Both the position numbers and the translations under genes were made by a program. The notes beneath the pieces were generated by a model. It ran no database searches. It saw only the letters and a list, made by a program, of their open reading frames with translations, and had not been told where the DNA came from. Shown piece after piece: positions 6,486 through 8,753 of a stretch of DNA of 8,753 nucleotides (the first letter of the stretch is position 1; each line of letters starts with the position of its first letter). Origin of the DNA: Bifidobacterium breve (GTDB taxonomy: Bacteria > Actinomycetota > Acidimicrobiia > IMCC26256 > PALSA-555); contig CAMDCC010000111.1 in the NCBI GenBank assembly GCA_945889545.1, positions 1 to 8,753 on the forward strand. The letters run 5' to 3'.

Positions 6486-7199
6486 CTACCGGCCGCCCAG
6501 CCGCGAGAGCTCTTGGTCGGTGGAGAGATTCGGCTCGTAGAGGTCGCCCATCGTCTCGACCCGATCGAGGACCGCAACCGTGTCGAGCGCGAGCAACGCG
6601 GGATCACCCGCGTCGAGTGCGTGTTCCACTTCGGTCCACGAGACCGGGGCCGACACGAATGGTCGCTCGCGCGCCCTCAGTGAGTATGCGCACACCGTGG
6701 TCTTATGGCGATCGTTCTGGCTCCAGTCCACGAACACCCGACCGTGTCGCTGCTCTTTCGCCATGACGATCGTGACGCGCTTCGGGTCCTGGGTTGCCAG
6801 CGCGTCGCCGAGCGCCCGGGCGAACGTCTTGGTGTCGTCGGCGGTCGCGCCACGCACGGGCACGGAAAGATGCAGGCCCTTCCCTCCCGACGTCTTGACG
6901 ACGGCGACGAGTCCGAGCTCGGCGAGCAAGCCGCGGAGCTCCAGCGCGACCCTGCAGCAATCGAGGACGGTCGCGGGCGGGCCCGGATCGAGGTCGAGCA
7001 CGAGCGACGTGGGGTGGTCGGGATCATCGACCGTGGCCTGCAACGTGCGGAGCTCGAGCGCGGCGAGGTTCGCCATCCAGACGAGAGTGGCGACGTCATT
7101 CACCACGCACGCCATGAGGTCGGCGTCGATCGCGGCGGTGCGGACCCAGTCGGGAGCGTGGGGCGGGCACCGCTTCTCGTGGTCCCAGACAGCCCGCAC
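6486..7199 (-). CDS. LigD-type polymerase/primase domain protein, N-terminally short
   Basis: A 237-residue stand-alone member of the LigD polymerase-domain (PolDom, archaeo-eukaryotic primase) family, which adds nucleotides during non-homologous end joining or acts in other repair. Core motifs are LVLDLDPG at 67-73 (metal ligands Asp69, Asp71), VKTSGGKGLHLSVP at 101-114, and FVDWSQN at 156-162 (third Asp158), followed by KTTVCAYSLRARERPFVSAPVSW. The His that usually ends WxxNxAALELH is Arg51 here. Homology starts at the family's FxxK...PxWV segment, so roughly the first 60-70 residues of a normal PolDom are absent. The frame upstream meets a stop at 7206-7208, two codons before the GTG start. 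No ligase, nuclease domain or ku gene lies in the window. It may be a truncated, possibly non-functional gene, although the rest is undamaged. Confidence 0.87.
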   Translation of the reverse strand: MRAVWDHEKRCPPHAPDWVRTAAIDADLMACVVNDVATLVWMANLAALELRTLQATVDDPDHPTSLVLDLDPGPPATVLDCCRVALELRGLLAELGLVAVVKTSGGKGLHLSVPVRGATADDTKTFARALGDALATQDPKRVTIVMAKEQRHGRVFVDWSQNDRHKTTVCAYSLRARERPFVSAPVSWTEVEHALDAGDPALLALDTVAVLDRVETMGDLYEPNLSTDQELSRLGGR

Positions 7200-7231
7200 G
7201 ACGGATTACGTCGTTCCCAACAATGGGGTGG

Positions 7232-8284
7232 TCAGGAGCGGATCTGTACGGTCTCGCCGTCGCGCCACTCGCGCAGCACGAGGTACTCGCCCTTCAGCGC
7301 GGCGTGGTCCCACACGCCGAAGCTCATGATCGTTCCCTCGCGCCCACACGTCGCGGGCAGCATCTTCACCCGCTCGAGCGCTTGTCGCAGGCCATCTCGT
7401 GTGAGGTGCTCGGTACGCGCCAGTGCCTCGCCGACCAGGCGACCGATGTCGAACATGGCGCATGTGACTGGCCCCGCCGCCAGCACAGGATTGAGCTCCC
7501 TGAGATGTGCGCGCGTCAGGTTGTCGTCGGCGATCGCGTCGAGGTACTCCCAGCCGCGGTAGCCGTCGCGCCAGTCGGGAAACGCGTAGCCGAACATCAA
7601 CGCGCTGTTGGCGACGACCGGTACGTCCCAGCTCAGACCTTGGAGCGCGAGGGCGACGGCCCGAGACGACATGCCGAGTCCGAGGTACACGAGTGAGTCC
7701 GGGCCCAGGTCGCGCAGCCGCGAGATCGGCTCCATGAGATCTTCGGCCATCGCGGAGATCGCGGTGCTTCCCGCAGTCTCGAGACCGAGCGAACCGCGCG
7801 CGTCGTCGAAGCATTCCGCATAGCGCTTGCCCACCGGAGATTGGTCGTGGACGATCGCGGGTCGGCGCAGCCCTCGGTGTGCGAGTCGGGCGGCGAGTAC
7901 TGCGGGCTCCTCTTCGAGCGAACCCACCTGGTAGTGGAAGCCGAAGATGCCGCGTGTGCGCTCACCGCCGGTGTAGTTGATGCTCGGGAGGGCGAACTCG
8001 TCGAAGAGCGGTTGCGTGATCAAACCGTTGTCGCTGATCGACGGCCCGACGACGAGCAGGCACCCGGCACTCTCGAGTTCGCGGAAACCCATGACGACGT
8101 CGTGCTCGCTCCCGGTGGGCAGACCACGCGCGTGGTTGGCAACGATCTCGACGTCGCGATCGACGCGTCCCGACGCTGCCACCTCGCCGAACCCGAGCCG
8201 GAAGGCGGACTCCATCGCGGTGCCGCCATCACCTTGCGGGTAGTCGTAGAGGAACCCGATCCGGACTGGGACCGCACCGGGCAT
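7232..8284 (-). CDS. Peripla_BP_6 / LivJ-like ligand-binding protein without signal peptide
   Basis: A 350-residue type I periplasmic-binding-fold protein resembling branched-chain amino-acid or amide ABC transporter binding proteins. The first lobe begins at once with VRIGFLYDYPQGDGG. Family blocks follow: CLLVVGPSISDNGLITQPLFDEFALPSIN (about 75-105), then a second-lobe VHDQSPVGKRYAECF segment, DSLVYLGLG, and VPVVANSALM. There is no hydrophobic signal peptide or lipobox Cys before the domain, and no such sequence can be added because the upstream gene ends three bases away. It may therefore act in the cytoplasm, like the amide sensor AmiC, or be exported by another route. No permease or ATPase gene is visible here. 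The ligand is unknown. It is probably co-transcribed with the cytochrome c gene. Confidence 0.87.
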   Translation of the reverse strand: MPGAVPVRIGFLYDYPQGDGGTAMESAFRLGFGEVAASGRVDRDVEIVANHARGLPTGSEHDVVMGFRELESAGCLLVVGPSISDNGLITQPLFDEFALPSINYTGGERTRGIFGFHYQVGSLEEEPAVLAARLAHRGLRRPAIVHDQSPVGKRYAECFDDARGSLGLETAGSTAISAMAEDLMEPISRLRDLGPDSLVYLGLGMSSRAVALALQGLSWDVPVVANSALMFGYAFPDWRDGYRGWEYLDAIADDNLTRAHLRELNPVLAAGPVTCAMFDIGRLVGEALARTEHLTRDGLRQALERVKMLPATCGREGTIMSFGVWDHAALKGEYLVLREWRDGETVQIRS

Positions 8285-8287
8285 TGG

Positions 8288-8638
8288 CTACCCGCCGAGC
8301 TCGGTGCGGGTGTACTCGACGACGGCGAGGAGCTCGTCTTCAGTCAGCTCGCCTTCGAACCCCGGCATCGTGCCCTTGCCGGCGGCCACGAACGCGATCT
8401 GGTCCTCGATGTTCGGGTAGTTCTTCGTGACCACGCCCGCGAGCGCCGGTCCGAGACCACCGCTGCCGTCGACGCCGTGACACGACTGACACTTCGCTTG
8501 GTACAGCGCCGCGCCGGGCGACACGGGGGTGCTCGTGCCGCCGCCGCTGCCCTCGTTCGCGAAGAGCATGATCACGAAGACGAGCGCCGCGGCGACAGCG
8601 GCGGCCTCGATGATCTTGACGATCTGCTTGAACGTCAT
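8288..8638 (-). CDS. Membrane-anchored mono-haem c-type cytochrome
   Basis: A 116-residue protein with one N-terminal membrane helix (about 7-27, IVKIIEAAAVAAALVFVIMLF), a Gly/Ser/Thr-rich linker, and a small class I cytochrome c domain. Haem attachment is CQSCH at 50-54, followed by GVDGSGGLGPAL. The axial Met91 is in GTMPGF, and the final helix is ELTEDELLAVVEYTR. The domain should face outside the membrane and shuttle electrons, for instance to or from a respiratory complex. The ATG at 8638 is chosen because it overlaps the stop of the preceding membrane-protein frame as TGATG, and the protein then starts just before the anchor. A GTG at 8680 would add 14 residues but would overlap the upstream gene by about 40 bases. 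The stop is three bases before the binding-protein ATG. Confidence 0.92.
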   Translation of the reverse strand: MTFKQIVKIIEAAAVAAALVFVIMLFANEGSGGGTSTPVSPGAALYQAKCQSCHGVDGSGGLGPALAGVVTKNYPNIEDQIAFVAAGKGTMPGFEGELTEDELLAVVEYTRTELGG

Positions 8639-8753
8639 CAGAAGATCGGCCTTGGTGCGTCGGATGACGTGAAGAACCACAGGCTGCTGGTGAGGAAGAT
8701 CACCACGAGCGCGGCGAACACGAGCCCACCGACGACCGGGAGCATCCAGTCCG
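8638..8753 (-). CDS. Unidentified membrane protein, C-terminal end only
   Basis: An open - strand frame enters from the right edge and ends with TGA at 8638-8640, overlapping the cytochrome c start as TGATG. The visible 37 residues are one strongly hydrophobic segment (MLPVVGGLVFAALVVIFL, then TSSLWFF) followed by a short polar tail ending in APRPIF. This is a C-terminal membrane helix. The overlap with the cytochrome c gene suggests coupled expression and possibly a shared role in respiration or cytochrome maturation, but the fragment is too short to name. Confidence 0.65.
   Translation of the reverse strand, partial: DWMLPVVGGLVFAALVVIFLTSSLWFFTSSDAPRPIF

Noticed and set aside
6705..7562. 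285-codon + strand open frame
   Set aside because: It lies opposite the polymerase domain and binding-protein genes, which both have clear family motifs; this frame has none.
8639..8680. Upstream GTG start for the cytochrome c gene
   Set aside because: It would overlap the preceding membrane-protein frame by about 40 bases; the ATG at 8638 gives a normal TGATG overlap and a conventional anchor.

Overview
The window is GC-rich, densely packed bacterial DNA that fits a high-GC actinobacterium. An Acidimicrobiia or other environmental lineage is plausible. This rests on gene content (an Rv0185-like metallohydrolase, a stand-alone LigD-type polymerase domain, a PhyH dioxygenase, several SDRs) and on frequent GTG starts; no rRNA or other marker gene is present to confirm it. 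There is no tRNA, rRNA, CRISPR array or insertion sequence, and no gene-free stretch longer than about 120 bases.

Left part (1-1441): the 3' end of a classical short-chain dehydrogenase on the + strand converges on a PhyH-type iron/2-oxoglutarate dioxygenase on the - strand. A roughly 70-bp element occurs twice here, 123 bp apart. One copy lies in the convergent gap and the other forms the coding sequence for the C-terminal tail of the dioxygenase.

Middle (1470-3640): a complete hipBA-type module (XRE antitoxin, then HipA kinase, 4-nt GTGA overlap) reads on the - strand, with visibly lower GC than its surroundings. It diverges from a gamma-carbonic-anhydrase-like hexapeptide protein on the + strand. 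The shared 114-bp upstream gap is AT-rich and contains a perfect 7-bp dyad that is a candidate HipB operator.

Right part (3669-8753): eight tightly spaced - strand genes. In transcription order they are an unidentified membrane protein (running off the edge), a membrane-anchored mono-haem cytochrome c, a Peripla_BP_6-type binding protein without a signal peptide, an N-terminally short LigD-type polymerase domain, a second SDR, a TIGR04338/Rv0185-like HExxH protein, a cation diffusion facilitator and a SnoaL-like protein. Spacings of -3 to about 32 nt (about 87 nt before the metallohydrolase) suggest one or a few transcripts, although the products share no obvious pathway. Two unrelated short tandem repeats sit at and just upstream of the metallohydrolase start.

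I see no clear new multi-gene system. The most unusual items are the duplicated element used as protein-coding sequence, the polymerase domain lacking its N-terminal region, the gamma-CA with Glu at one zinc-ligand position, the leaderless binding protein next to a cytochrome c, and the tandem repeats before the metallohydrolase.
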